Assembly: GCA_009731375.1 (NCBI GenBank)
Contig: BJOX01000323.1
Span: 46,217-110,216 of the forward strand
Source: Paulinella micropora
Taxonomy: Eukaryota; Cercozoa; Imbricatea; Euglyphida
Length of the DNA stretch: 64,000 bases
Direction: 5' to 3'
Position numbers and translations under genes: made by a program. The notes beneath the pieces are model-generated. The model saw nothing but the letters and a program-made list of their open reading frames with translations, searched no databases and was not told where the DNA came from. Positions 20,840-30,592 of this stretch are shown piece after piece (position 1 is the first letter of the stretch; each line of letters opens with the position of its first letter).

Positions 20840-20977
20840 AGAAGATGATTACCGCTTTTCCGCAGGTATTTTTCAAGAAAAAATACCAGCATAAAAGCGG
20901 TCTTTTCGGACCAAATCGCCATTTTTCACATCATAAGAAATTAAAGAGAAATCATGTAGAAATCAAAAAGGAAGCGA
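20840..20977 (+). repeat. Left terminal inverted repeat of element B
   Basis: It begins AGAAGATGATTACCGC and is the reverse complement of 42705-42842 with only a few mismatches. Similarity stops after GGAAGCGA. It contains a nested inverted pair (TACCGCTTTT and AAAAGCGGT), so the tip could also fold on itself. Confidence 0.95.
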
Positions 20978-21198
20978 CAAGGAAGAAGGAAATTACCTAA
21001 GCAGTCGTCGCCTCCTCCACCAACATCCACCTACCATCACACATACTGTATGAGGTAGGGTTTTTATAGTCTCCCACGACTGTTTTTTGTTTTGTTTTTG
21101 TTTTTTTGTCATTGCCCGCGAAGGGAATAAATATTTTTGTTATTTCCCGCAGAGGGGATAGATATTGTTGTAGATATTGTTGTAAATATTTTCAATTA

Positions 21199-21306
21199 TT
21201 TCCCTTGATGGAGGGGGTTCAGCATCAATATTTCCCTCAATGGAGGGGGTTTAGCATATTGTTGTAAATATTTCCCTCAATGGAGGGGGTTTAGCATTTC
21301 CCGCAG
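21199..21306. repeat. Tandem minisatellite inside element B near the left end
   Basis: Three copies of a unit with core CCCTCAATGGAGGGGGTTTA (starting near 21203, 21231 and 21271) separated by AATATTGTTGTAAATAT-like spacers, flanked by TTTCCCGCAGAGGGG motifs at about 21142 and 21296. CCCTC/GAGGG arms can pair. The rest of 20978-21343 has no coding signal. Confidence 0.7.
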
Positions 21307-21343
21307 AGGGGAGTAAATATGAAATCAGTTATTTTTTGCGACC

Positions 21344-21817
21344 TCACCGTAATGCCCTATTCATATTCGGGCTTCCCTCATTTAAATCATTTATTTGTTT
21401 TACCATTAAACAAGCTTTTGTGAAAGTAGCACCCTTATCTATGAGTGCTTCTACTTTTTCAATATCTTCACTATCTATCAGTCCTCTATTCTGTTTCTTC
21501 CAATCCTTCATCAATCTTCTTTCTCCTTCAATCTGTCTCAATCTCTTCTTTCTTCTTCTGTCTTTCATCAAGTCTTCTTCAATGATGTCTCGTTCCTCCT
21601 TCTTATCTTTCAAAACTTCGTCAATCGCTCCAAGTCTTTCTTTCTTTTTATTCAATTCCTTCTTCATCTCTTCAATAATCTGTTCATCTTTCTCAATCTC
21701 TTTCATCTCTTTTATCTTCATTTCGTTCAATCTTTTCGCACTATATCTATCATCCTCAAACTGTTCAATCCATTCTTCCTTACCCTTTATGAAATTTGGT
21801 ATGAGATTAATAGACAT
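21344..21817 (-). CDS. Coiled-coil protein, element B only
   Basis: 157 residues starting MSINLIPNFIKGKEEWIEQF. Residues about 25-120 are an uninterrupted Lys/Glu-rich heptad-like helix (KEMKEIEKDEQIIEEMKKEL and similar). The end has DSEDIEKVEALIDKGATFTK. No family recognised. First gene from the left end of element B. Intact with an ordinary ATG. A structural or DNA-scaffold role is possible but unsupported. Confidence 0.6.
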   Translation of the reverse strand: MSINLIPNFIKGKEEWIEQFEDDRYSAKRLNEMKIKEMKEIEKDEQIIEEMKKELNKKKERLGAIDEVLKDKKEERDIIEEDLMKDRRRKKRLRQIEGERRLMKDWKKQNRGLIDSEDIEKVEALIDKGATFTKACLMVKQINDLNEGSPNMNRALR

Positions 21818-22115
21818 ATTATGAGGGTTTATTGTTTACGAGTGAGGTCCCACAAAAACACGAAAAACGAGCAGACGAGGAAAAAAGCAAAAACCAATCC
21901 CACAAAAATCGTGGGTTTGTGGAAAAAAATAAAAAACGGCAGTTTCGTCCGCACATTACGGCTAAAATTATTGCGATGACCATTTCGGCCCTGTGGTCCC
22001 CGAAATAAAAAAAGGAAATTGCTAAAAAAAAAACGGACAACCCAAACCAAAATCACGTGCCAAGAAAAAAGAATTCTCGCCAGTCTCCCAAAATCTCCCA
22101 AGTTGAGAAGAGGGA

Positions 22116-22607
22116 ATGGACCAGCTGGCAGACATTTTCGGCGAGGCCAAGCTGGACAACCCCGACCCTGCTCCTGCCGACCCCGACCCTGCTCCTGCCA
22201 ACCCTGCTCCTACCAACCCTGCTCCCGTCGCCCCTGCTCCCATCGTCCCTGCTCCCGTCGTCCCTGCTCCGTGGACAGCTTTGGCAGACATTCCACCCCA
22301 AATTCCAAACTATGCGAGATATGTTATGGTTAAAAAAGAGTTCGTCAATTTTGGCAAAGAAATTTTTCAATTTACCAAAGCACCACCCATCGCTCAGTTC
22401 ATTCGTCGCAAAGAATTAAAGGAGAATGAATTTTTTTTCGCTGTGGCTGGTGTGGACGGCACCATCAAAAAGCCAAAAAATGAGCAGATGTTTCTCGTGG
22501 CAGTTGGTCGTCCAGATGAGTTGATAATATTTAACTCTATCACCGCAATTCATCGTAAATTACAGGATAGGAGTGCTTATATCAAATGGATTTTACCTAT
22601 TAATTAA
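22116..22607 (+). CDS. Pro/Ala-repeat protein with conserved-looking C-terminus, element B only
   Basis: 163 residues from ATG at 22116 (MDQLADIFGEAKLDNPD). Residues about 15-55 are PAP-type repeats (NPAPTNPAP and similar) with GC-rich codons unlike the rest of the element. The C-terminal 100 residues look globular (YVMVKKEFVNFGKEIFQF, FFFAVAGVDGTIKKP, MFLVAVGRPDELIIF). The repeat likely is an extended linker. Convergent with the integrase, whose end is 14 bases away. Family not recognised. The 300 bases upstream (21818-22115) show no gene. Confidence 0.55.
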   Translation: MDQLADIFGEAKLDNPDPAPADPDPAPANPAPTNPAPVAPAPIVPAPVVPAPWTALADIPPQIPNYARYVMVKKEFVNFGKEIFQFTKAPPIAQFIRRKELKENEFFFAVAGVDGTIKKPKNEQMFLVAVGRPDELIIFNSITAIHRKLQDRSAYIKWILPIN

Positions 22608-22620
22608 ATCATTTTCTTTC

Positions 22621-23565
22621 TCATAAATCTAGTATTACTTTTGCTTTCCTTTCTATCCGACTAGTCCTGACATTCTCCTGTTGAATGTCTTCACGGTTTA
22701 ATAATTCCTTAGTTTTCTTTTGTTTTGTTAAATCTTTAACTTGCTCGTTAATTTGTTTTTCTTCGTCAGCTGGTTTGTCAAATTTGGTCTTTAATAATTC
22801 ACGAGGACTGACTAGCTCGTCTGAATTTAATATTAACTTGAAGCCCTTTCTTCCGACGACTGTGTAAATCTGCTTACTGTATTGTCGGCCCCCTTTGGAA
22901 AATAAATTCCTTTTTAATTCCTTTCTCACTCTATCTCCCTTTTCAGATTCGTCTACTAACCCATCCCGCTGAATTCGTTGTTTATTTTTATTAACACCCT
23001 TAAATACATCAATCGGCTTAGCTTGAATTGTTCTATGAAACCGCATATTATAAGCATCTACCATATCATCAATCCAAGAAAGCCAATCAAAATTGCCGTT
23101 AGTTTCAAATAGAATGTCAAGCCACCGTCTTATAGTTCTGATTACACGGTCCACAATCGCAAGAGCCCGATGGTCACCAACTTCAACCGTCCTATGGTCA
23201 ATATTATTCTCTCTGAAATAATCTTTAACCGCCCCTTTATATTCACTCCCGCTATCGGTTGTAATTGATTCGGGTGTGTATGGTATTGATTTTAAAGCCA
23301 TATAAACTTCTTTCGCCGTTTTGTTTTTAAGCGGTTTAATTATTAAAATTCTACTGTGAGTGTCAATCCAAAACAACATCCAAGCATAGCCTTTATTTCC
23401 TTTCTTGTCTTTAAGTTTTGACATATCCGCCAAATCTACAAATACTTGTTTAAGTGGTTTGTCCGCCCATATAGTATTCCATTTATCGGTCGGTAATCTT
23501 TTTTGGTAATGAATTTCAAGTGCTTGTTGCTCCTTTATTTCTTCTTCATTATTTTTTTCCTCCAT
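22621..23565 (-). CDS. rve-family (retroviral-type) integrase, intact copy B
   Basis: 314 residues. The core runs from VFVDLADM (Asp44) through WIDTHSR and ITTDSGSEY (Asp104) to ALAIVDRVIRTIRRW, where the third catalytic position is Asp139 rather than Glu. Asp104 to Asp139 is exactly 35 residues, the retroviral spacing. There is no HHCC zinc-binding N-terminus; the core starts within 45 residues. The C-terminal region (QIYTVVGRKGFKLILNSDEL) looks like a small beta-barrel, and the tail is charged. It would cut and join element ends and make the 6-bp duplication. Its ATG lies 11 bases from the ATG of the divergent methyltransferase. Confidence 0.88.
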   Translation of the reverse strand: MEEKNNEEEIKEQQALEIHYQKRLPTDKWNTIWADKPLKQVFVDLADMSKLKDKKGNKGYAWMLFWIDTHSRILIIKPLKNKTAKEVYMALKSIPYTPESITTDSGSEYKGAVKDYFRENNIDHRTVEVGDHRALAIVDRVIRTIRRWLDILFETNGNFDWLSWIDDMVDAYNMRFHRTIQAKPIDVFKGVNKNKQRIQRDGLVDESEKGDRVRKELKRNLFSKGGRQYSKQIYTVVGRKGFKLILNSDELVSPRELLKTKFDKPADEEKQINEQVKDLTKQKKTKELLNREDIQQENVRTSRIERKAKVILDL

Positions 23566-23576
23566 CTTATATAACT

Positions 23577-24518
23577 ATGGATATAAAACTTTTCAATGCG
23601 GACTGTCTGGACCAGATACCAAAGATAGAAGAAAAAGTTGATTTGGTCGTAGTTGATTTACCATATGGGCAGACTGCTTGCGAATGGGATAGCACCATAG
23701 ACTTAAAGCGAATGTGGGTAGAACTTAAAAAGGTATGTAAGCGGAACTGTATATATGTTTTCTTTACTACTACTAAATTCGGCTACAAACTTATTCAATC
23801 TAATGAGGGTTGGTTTCGGTATGACCTAGTATGGGAAAAGAGCACAAAAGTTGGTTTCTTATCTGCTAACAAAATGCCACTTAGAAAACACGAAATGATA
23901 TACATATTTGCTGATGATGGGGTAGATTTCGATGTATCGCAGAATTTAGGACTTCGTGAATACTTTGGAAAGATTAAGAAGCATATAGGAAAAACTAAAA
24001 AAGAAATAATGAATGAATTCGGACAATGTGTTGACCACTGTTTTAGAATGACATCATCTCAATTTTCTCTACCAACAGAAACGACATATAACCAATTCAT
24101 TGAGAAATATAAGATAAACGAAATGGAAGGTTTCAGAGAGTTTAAAGACTTACAAGCAGAATGGGGGAAATACACATACAACCCGCAGAAGACAGAAGGT
24201 AAACCTTATAAGTCAAGCAGAAAGGGACTACCAGATATTTATGGAAAAAATAATGTAGAATATAATAAAACAAATGAAGGCGACCGCTTTCCTCATTCAA
24301 TCTTACAATTCAACAATCCACCCAAATCGCTTCACCCCACACAAAAACCAGTTGAACTATGTGAATGGCTAATTAAATCATATTCAAACGAAGGCGACTT
24401 AGTGTTAGACTTTACGATGGGAAGCGGGACGACTGGCATAGCTTGTATTAATACCAAACGGCGGTTTATAGGTATTGAGAAAGATAAAGTCATATTTGAA
24501 ACAGCGAAAAAAGAATAG
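23577..24518 (+). CDS. Beta-class DNA N4/N6 methyltransferase, element B only
   Basis: The start at 23577 (MDIKLFNADCLDQIPKIEEK) is chosen over upstream frame extension because it gives the usual N-terminus of the family. 313 residues. Catalytic motif IV is DLPYGQT (27-33, a DPPY variant). The AdoMet motif comes last: DFTMGSGTTG (278-287), followed by RRFIGIEKD. Motif IV before motif I defines the beta order. SLHPTQKPVELCEWLIKSYS is the typical segment just before motif I. It methylates adenine N6 or cytosine N4, which cannot be told apart here. The gene is divergent from integrase with only 11 bases between start codons. Absent from element A. No restriction partner is visible. Confidence 0.85.
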   Translation: MDIKLFNADCLDQIPKIEEKVDLVVVDLPYGQTACEWDSTIDLKRMWVELKKVCKRNCIYVFFTTTKFGYKLIQSNEGWFRYDLVWEKSTKVGFLSANKMPLRKHEMIYIFADDGVDFDVSQNLGLREYFGKIKKHIGKTKKEIMNEFGQCVDHCFRMTSSQFSLPTETTYNQFIEKYKINEMEGFREFKDLQAEWGKYTYNPQKTEGKPYKSSRKGLPDIYGKNNVEYNKTNEGDRFPHSILQFNNPPKSLHPTQKPVELCEWLIKSYSNEGDLVLDFTMGSGTTGIACINTKRRFIGIEKDKVIFETAKKE

Positions 24519-24547
24519 ACGAACACAAAATTAATACTTAATAACGC

Positions 24548-24785
24548 CTAATGCTGTATCCTTATATATTTCTCTTTCTTTTTTTCTAGTTCAAAACAAT
24601 AACTAGAACAAAACTCATACATATAAAACCAATCAAAACTATCATCAATGGCTGTAATCTGTCTGTTCGCTAAACACAGAGTTAATCCACACACATAGCA
24701 ACTAGTGAAGTCATACATACGATGTATATAGGTAGCCCATAATGTGTAAACGAACATCTAATGGTAGGTTCTTAATTTCACTCAT
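24548..24785 (-). pseudogene. Small F-box-like plus Cys-pair gene, copy B, frameshifted
   Basis: The minus-strand ATG at 24785 opens an F-box-like N-terminus (MSEIKNLPLDVRLHIMGYL) that soon hits a stop. The C-terminal half is in another frame: MYDFTSCYVCGLTLC, then YEFCSSYCFELEKKKEKY. The lesion differs from that of copy A (a nonsense codon), so the gene was probably intact in the common ancestor. Confidence 0.5.
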
Positions 24786-24801
24786 ACACTATATTAAAAC
24801 T

Positions 24802-25302
24802 TTAAAAATATCTTAGATGTATCATTATTTTCTTTTTTTGGTTTCTCGGGTTGTTGATTATAAACATTAACTGATATGTTTGACTTCTTACCTTTACCTT
24901 TCTTAGGCTGTTCCTCTTCTTCCTCCTCCTCGCTTCGCTGTCCTCGCTTTCTTCTTCCAATTTCTTTTTTACTACTTTCTTCGCCTTCTTCTGTTTGGCT
25001 TTAAGTTTCATACCCGCAACCCGTTGTGCGACTATATCAACGAAATCGTGTTCTACTTCCTCGTCCGAACTACTTTCCTCACTTATCTCACCGTCCCGCC
25101 CATCAATCATATCCTTTGCCAACTGCTTCTTAGTAATGTGGTCCATCTTTTCGTCATTGGTCATTTCTTTCACATTTTTAGCCTCTTCCTCCGCTAGTAA
25201 TTCCCTCGCCCTCTCAATCTTTCTCTGCCTCGCGTATTGCTTCTTCATCACAGTCGCTTTTTCAAGGTTCTTTATGGCAATCTCTCTATTACCTCTCGGC
25301 AT
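24802..25302 (-). pseudogene. Highly charged protein, copy B, frameshifted
   Basis: Starts at 25302 (MPRGNREIAIKNLEKA), matching MQRGNRE of copy A. Collinear through the acidic ESSSDEEVEHDFVDIVAQRV block and the KAKQKKAKKVVKKK patch. A frameshift near 24940, in the Glu-rich tract, changes the last 50 residues; the original NISVNVYNQQPEKPKKK tail is readable in the next frame. The frame then ends MIHLRYF. Confidence 0.6.
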
Positions 25303-25406
25303 TGCAACGCTACGCTTTTTCAAAGTGTATAGTTTGTTTCGGTTGTTTATCTAACCAAAAATAATTTTTATTCAGATTAATTATTATCCTAAATATACAC
25401 CTCCAC

Positions 25407-25429
25407 AGGTTTTGGTGAAGCAAGGTTCA
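25407..25429 (-). repeat. Inverted H1 leader module before fibre B
   Basis: AGGTTTTGGTGAAGCAAGGTTC is the reverse complement of the GAACCTT...GCTTCACCAAAAC module at 8276 and 30979, placed directly before the ATG at 25430. Presence in both orientations suggests a mobile or recombining module. Confidence 0.55.
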
Positions 25430-28400
25430 ATGGGCAGTCAATATAAATCGCTCTTAGGCTTGTCTGAAATTGCGGTGGATTCACTAGATATAGCCAACCT
25501 TGATTTAACGAACACAAACATAGTGGGCTTATACACAGATAGGGTGCCAGAAGATGCTGACCCCGTAAATCTGTATTATACTGACGGACGATTTGATGCG
25601 AGATTGGCTTTAAAATCAACGACGGACTTAAAAGAAGGCACTAATCTATACTATACTGATGGTAGGTTTGACGCGCGACTAACCACTAAATCAACCACTA
25701 ACCTAGCCGAAGGCACTAATTTGTATTATACTAATGCTAGGTTTGACACTCAATTAGCAACAAAGAGCACAACCAACTTAACCGAAGGAACTAACTTATA
25801 CTACACCACAGCAAGGGTTAATACAGATTTTGACACAAGGATAGCAACTAAATCAATAGATGCTTTAAGTGATGTAGTCATAACAGGCACACCCGCCGAT
25901 AACCAACTGCTCATTTATAGCACAGGGCAATGGAGAAATGTTGCTTCACCTTTTCTTAGATTGGATGGTCTCGCTATGATGATAGGGGATTTAAATATGG
26001 GGGGTTTTAACATAGCAAATGTCGGTAATGTTGATGGTATTGATGTTTCGGCTCTTGACACCGCAGTCGTTAAATTAACGGGAGACCAAACAATAACAGG
26101 AAACAAAACATTTACTACATATTTGGGAATAAAAGACTCAAATCCATTAAATACAGGAAGGTTATTCTTCAATTACAATAATAATATGGGTTCTATTTAT
26201 TCGTCGGAGGTGGGTGGAGCAACGGGTTATCCATTATCTATTGTTGGCTCGTCCATAGTCTTCGCTCCAACAACAGGAGGCGGAATAACATTGACGGGCA
26301 ACGTTTTTAATTTTAACAGCACGACAGCAATCAGCGGACTTCCAGCACCGTTCTATGATGGTGATGCTTCAACGAAGGCTTACACTGATACTAAACTGGC
26401 CAAGGAAGGCACAGTGGCTATGACGGGCAGTTTAAATATGGGAGGATTTTCAATTACAAATGTGAATTTAGTTGATGGTATTGATGTTTCTGTTCTTGAT
26501 ACTTCTGTCGTTAAACTAACAGGAGACCAGACCATAGCAGGAAATAAAAAGTTTACTTCAACAGTAGAAGTGCGGGGCGCCACAGCTCCAACCGCTTTTG
26601 ATGGTATCGGTGTTGCCTTTGATACGGCGACAAATATAGGAATGATTGCCGCACAAAAAATAGCAACTGCGACTTATTATCCGATACAAATAACTGGTTC
26701 GTATGTTTAGTTATATTCAGGTAATAATGTAATCGCGACCGCAACTGGCACTACACTATCTTTGAATAACAACAAAATAACAAACTTAGCCACACCATCA
26801 GCAACAACGGACGGAGCAAATAAAAGTTATGTGGATACATTAGACGGGCAAAATGTGAAACTAACAGGAAACCAAACCATAGCAGGAATTAAGACATATA
26901 GCAGTGGTGTTGAAATAACGGGAAATTCAATCAATTCAACAACAAAGGGCACATTTATCGTTTTCAATTCTACCAGTAATATCGGGTCAATTGCTAGTTT
27001 GGATATGAAAACTGCCACATATTACAACTTTGAAATTTCTGCGAAAAAAATAAGTTTTATTATTGATGGGACGATTGTCGGTTAGGTAAATGCTTCGGGG
27101 CTAGATTGTAATAGTAGCAAAATAGCCAACCTTGGAACTCCGACATTAGCGACGGACGGAGCGACAAAAGGGTATGCGGACACATTGGACGGGCAAAATG
27201 TAAAACTAACAACAGACCAAACCATAACAGGAAGTAAAACATTTAATGGAGCAAGCACTACGATAAAATATCTAACTTTAACGAACAATGCCGATTTTAA
27301 TAATCAAACTATCACTAATGGCGGAAATATAACATATAATGGGGCGAGGATATTAAACCAAAATGGAGGAGATATATTCTTTTCACAGACATCAGGTGAT
27401 TACCAATATTTCTTATTTACTCTAAATACCGCTACAAGTGGAACCGCGAACCAAAGAGGTTATGTATTTACGAATGTAGCATCTGATGTAAAAGGGGCGG
27501 GACTTTATATTTCAAAACTTTTGGACAATAAAAGTGTTTCGTCTGACATTGTCCGTTTTAAGAATGCTGGCGGTATGCGGTTTTATGGTGCCTTAGACAT
27601 GAACTCAAACAATATAACAAATGGTGGAACAATAACGGGAACTACATTAACGGCAACTGCTGGCTTGACTACAACAACATTAACGGCGAGTGGATTAATA
27701 ACAGCAGATGGCGGTTGTAAGTTATCTATTCAAAATAAAGTAGATGGAAGAAATGGGCAAGGCATATTTATGTGGGATACAGACAACTCAGGATGGGGGA
27801 TTTATATGGCTCAACCAGGGGCTGGTAAATCATTAGGTGGAGGAACAGCGGTGGCAGGCAACGATATTTCAGGCTTTGCTGTAAGATTTAGGAGTGGTAA
27901 TGCTTCGGCGGATGGTTTTGTGTGGGAAAATTCAGCAGAGCAATTGTTAATGTCATTAAATGGGGCAAACGGGACTTTATGGACAAAAGGATTAATAACA
28001 GCAAGTGCGGGTATATCAACAACAACATTAACAACAAGCGACAGTATAGTAGTAGGTGCTGGAAAAAGTGTTTTCATAGATAGAAGTGCTGTTGCTAATA
28101 ATAAACTGGTTTTAAATGATAGCGGAACACCATCAACAACTGGATTTTATGGATTTGTTATTGCTAGTAAACATTGATTTATAATGTTAATGCTTCAACT
28201 GATAATCACATATTTTACTATGGTGCCACAAATGAATTATTTAGAATTGGTAATGCGGGAATTACTGCTTCAAAGGCACTAACTGCGAATGCGGGGATTA
28301 CATACTCTGGGGTGCTAACAACCACAACATTAACCAGTGGAGCAAAGATAGGAATACAAGGAGGAACAGATGTGACAAATGCGAGAGCAATATTTATGTG

Positions 28401-29061
28401 GGAGACAGCAAATTCAGCATGGGGTATTTATATGGCATCCAATGGTGGAAGTAGATCATTAAGCGGTGGAACGGCACCAACAGGAGGTGTTGGAGGTGGT
28501 ATATCTTCTTATGCCTTAAGATTTAGATGTAGCACAGGCTCAAATGAAGGTTTCATATGGGAAAATAACAATAACACTGCTTTAATGTCTTTGAGAGGGA
28601 GTGATGGTCAGTTGTGGGTATTGTCTAATCCAATTCAATATTCAGACAGGAGAAAAAAAGAAGATATAAAGGATTGTTTAGGCTTAGATTTTATTAATAA
28701 GTTAAATCCAGTCTGCTATCGTATGATTGATGATAACAAGAAACAGAGAACGGGTTTGATAGCACAGGAATTAGAAGAAATACTAACAGACATGGATATG
28801 CTAGATTTTGGCGGATTTATAAAAGAAAAAATTATGGTTCCGTGTCCAAAGCAAAGAGCGGAATACGAATTGAAAGGTGTGAGTGTTAATCCAGAAGATG
28901 TTAAATGTGTTTATAGTGGTGATGTCGGCTATGGTATAGGGTATTCCGAGTTTATCGCCCCGTTAATTAAGGCCGTTCAACAATTATCAGAAAAAATAAA
29001 TAATATAACTAATGATATAGCTGACTTAAAAAAACAATTAGCAGAAAACAATGCCCCCTAG
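25430..29061 (+). pseudogene. Fibre with NLYYT repeats and S74 chaperone domain, copy B, broken
   Basis: The ATG at 25430 (MGSQYKSLLGLSEIAVDSLD) matches copy A. Only three or four NLYYT repeats are present (25570-25860) against about 13 in copy A. Then come repeated VKLTGDQTI(T/A)GNK modules and GLITA-type repeats. The C-terminal S74 domain begins near 28645 with YSDRRKKEDIKD and includes TGLIAQELEEIL and a YSEFIAPLIKAVQQL coiled-coil end. Breaks: TAG at 26708, TAG at 27083 (both where CAG is likely) and a frameshift near 28175. The S74 domain differs in sequence from that of copy A, suggesting exchange of the tip. Confidence 0.8.
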
Positions 29062-29301
29062 ATTACATCCACCACCGCCAGTCATTGAAATAGACGGCGA
29101 ACTAACACCAGAGTTGAAGAACCGTGTTTTGGATATTTCATTGAAGAATGAAGAAAAAAAAGTAGAGCACGAATTGGAAGATAACTGGAATTGTTGTTGT
29201 ATAAAAAGAGCAACAGACAGCAGGCTTATTAAGTATCTGTTTCAAATGGTTATAATTATCGCCATCATCAAACTTTGGAGGTGCGGAGGCGAAGTCTCCG
29301 C
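29051..29301 (+). pseudogene. Small membrane protein, copy B, truncated and fused to the next gene
   Basis: The ATG at 29051 overlaps the fibre stop. It has PPPPVIEIDGELTPELKNRV, DNWNCCCIK and the first hydrophobic helix (YLFQMVIIIAII). The second helix of copy A is missing. An H3 palindrome (29277-29301) replaces it and keeps the frame open, so the reading frame runs on through the next gene's ATG at 29303 to 29665. A fusion protein is possible, but separate initiation at 29303 is as likely. Confidence 0.6.
29277..29301 (+). repeat. H3 GC-rich palindrome at a gene junction
   Basis: GGAGGT plus GCGGAGGCGAAGTCTCCGC. The arms GCGGAG and CTCCGC pair perfectly around a GCGAAGT loop. It is the most perfect hairpin of the H3 set and sits at the deletion junction between the membrane protein and the next gene. 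Confidence 0.8.
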
Positions 29302-29302
29302 G

Positions 29303-29665
29303 ATGGCAGACTATAAATTCCAAAAGATTATTTTTCTGAGTAATGATTTTGCGGGCGGTAGCAAAACATTTGACAAAACCATTAAATTGAACTTTACCCC
29401 AACTAGAATGAATGTTAAGTATATACACTATATGAATGATATGACTGAAACGAAAACAAAAATTCTTCATATGGACCGCATCGGTATTATTGGAACATTC
29501 GCCGATAGCAACACCGCAAACATTTCCAATCTCAGCTACAACTTAGGTATTATTAATTGGACCGACGGGCAATACAGTTTTAGAGTGCTTAAAACAGACA
29601 ATGGCAGTATTGAGACTGACCTGCTAGCTGGAAGAATTGTTATTTGTTTAGAATTTTTGGCTTGA
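29303..29665 (+). CDS. Conserved small protein, copy B
   Basis: 120 residues (MADYKFQKIIFLSNDFAG), about 85 percent identical by eye to 6984-7355. It keeps NFTPTRMNVKYIHYMND and HMDRIGIIGTFADS. Intact in both elements and 16 bases before the ATPase. Unknown function. Confidence 0.7.
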   Translation: MADYKFQKIIFLSNDFAGGSKTFDKTIKLNFTPTRMNVKYIHYMNDMTETKTKILHMDRIGIIGTFADSNTANISNLSYNLGIINWTDGQYSFRVLKTDNGSIETDLLAGRIVICLEFLA

Positions 29666-29681
29666 AAAAAATATAGCAACT

Positions 29682-30508
29682 ATGGAAAAAATTAATGATA
29701 TACGAGTTAGACCAGTCAAGCAAAACGGAGATGGTGAGAAGTTGGCAAAAGGATATAAGTTATTTGATGAACCGTATGCCAATATTTTTCTTCTCGCTCG
29801 CAAGAAGAGTGGCAAGACGACCGCACTGTTTGAAATCCTGAAACGAACGACGGACAAAAAGACCCGCATTGTTATTCTAGCCAGCACGATACATAAGGAC
29901 CACATATACAAAGAAATGGTTAAGCACTTCAAGAAGAAGGGAAACCCGATGGCTATATGCACATATTTGAAAACGGATGGATACAGTGTCATAGATTACG
30001 AGTTAGACAAACTGAACAAGCCAGACGAAGAGCAAGAAGAAGGCGAAATTGTTCAAGACGGGAAGGATGAAGTAGAAAAGCCGAAGTTTCTTTATTTTGG
30101 AAAAGAAGAAAAGAAGAAACAGGAGGGAGGCGAAAAGTGGAGAGACCGAGCAAATACATTACACCAGAAGTCGTGTTCGTGTTAGATGATTTGGGTAGTG
30201 GTTTAAGGGATAAGTCTGTGAGCGACCTACTTAAAAAAAATAGACACTACAAGTCAAAGGTGATTATGAGTTCGCTATACCTTAACGACCTACGGCCTGA
30301 GGCGATTAAACAGCTAGACTACCTTCTTATTTTTCCTGGTCAGTCTCAGGATAAAATTGAACTCGTGTATAAACATTTGGACCTCGGTTATGATTTAGAC
30401 TACTTTATTGAAAAATATCACGAGGCGACCAAGGAACGGTTTAACTTTTTGTATGTTGATGCGGTATCTGATGAATTACGAAAGAACTTCAACTATCGCT
30501 TGCGATAG
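29682..30508 (+). pseudogene. FtsK/HerA-type packaging ATPase, copy B, one frameshift
   Basis: The first frame (29682-30185) has Walker A (LLARKKSGKTT) and the TRIVILASTIHKD strand. A single A is missing from the A-run in GGCGAAAAG near 30137. The second frame resumes with KYITPEVVFVLDDLGSG (Walker B), SSLYLNDL and a DLDYFIEKYHEATKER end. The lesion differs from those of copy A. Because it is one base in a homopolymer, an assembly error is possible; if so this ATPase is intact. Confidence 0.85.
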
Positions 30509-30532
30509 TCAATTGTCCCGCTTGCGGGACTA
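30491..30532. terminator. Two tandem hairpins at the ATPase stop
   Basis: CTATCGCTTGCGATAG (the TAG stop is inside the right arm) and GTCCCGCTTGCGGGAC, both with a CTTG loop and perfect 6-base arms. They could end transcripts or protect 3' ends. Their placement fits the wider palindrome pattern of this element. Confidence 0.5.
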
Positions 30533-30570
30533 ACTTCAATATTCGCTTAAAGTAATTTTATTATTATTTA

Positions 30571-30591
30571 TTTTTTTCAGAACATTATATA
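30571..30591 (+). promoter_or_regulatory. T-run plus ATTATATAG box
   Basis: TTTTTTTCAGAACATTATATAG ends just before the ATG at 30593. Confidence 0.45.
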
Positions 30592-30592
30592 G

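Noticed and set aside
26700-27090. Reassigned stop codons explaining in-frame TAG/TGA in the fibre
   Set aside because: Intact genes of the same element end at TAA, TAG and TGA, and the copies differ in where stops occur; true nonsense changes are simpler.
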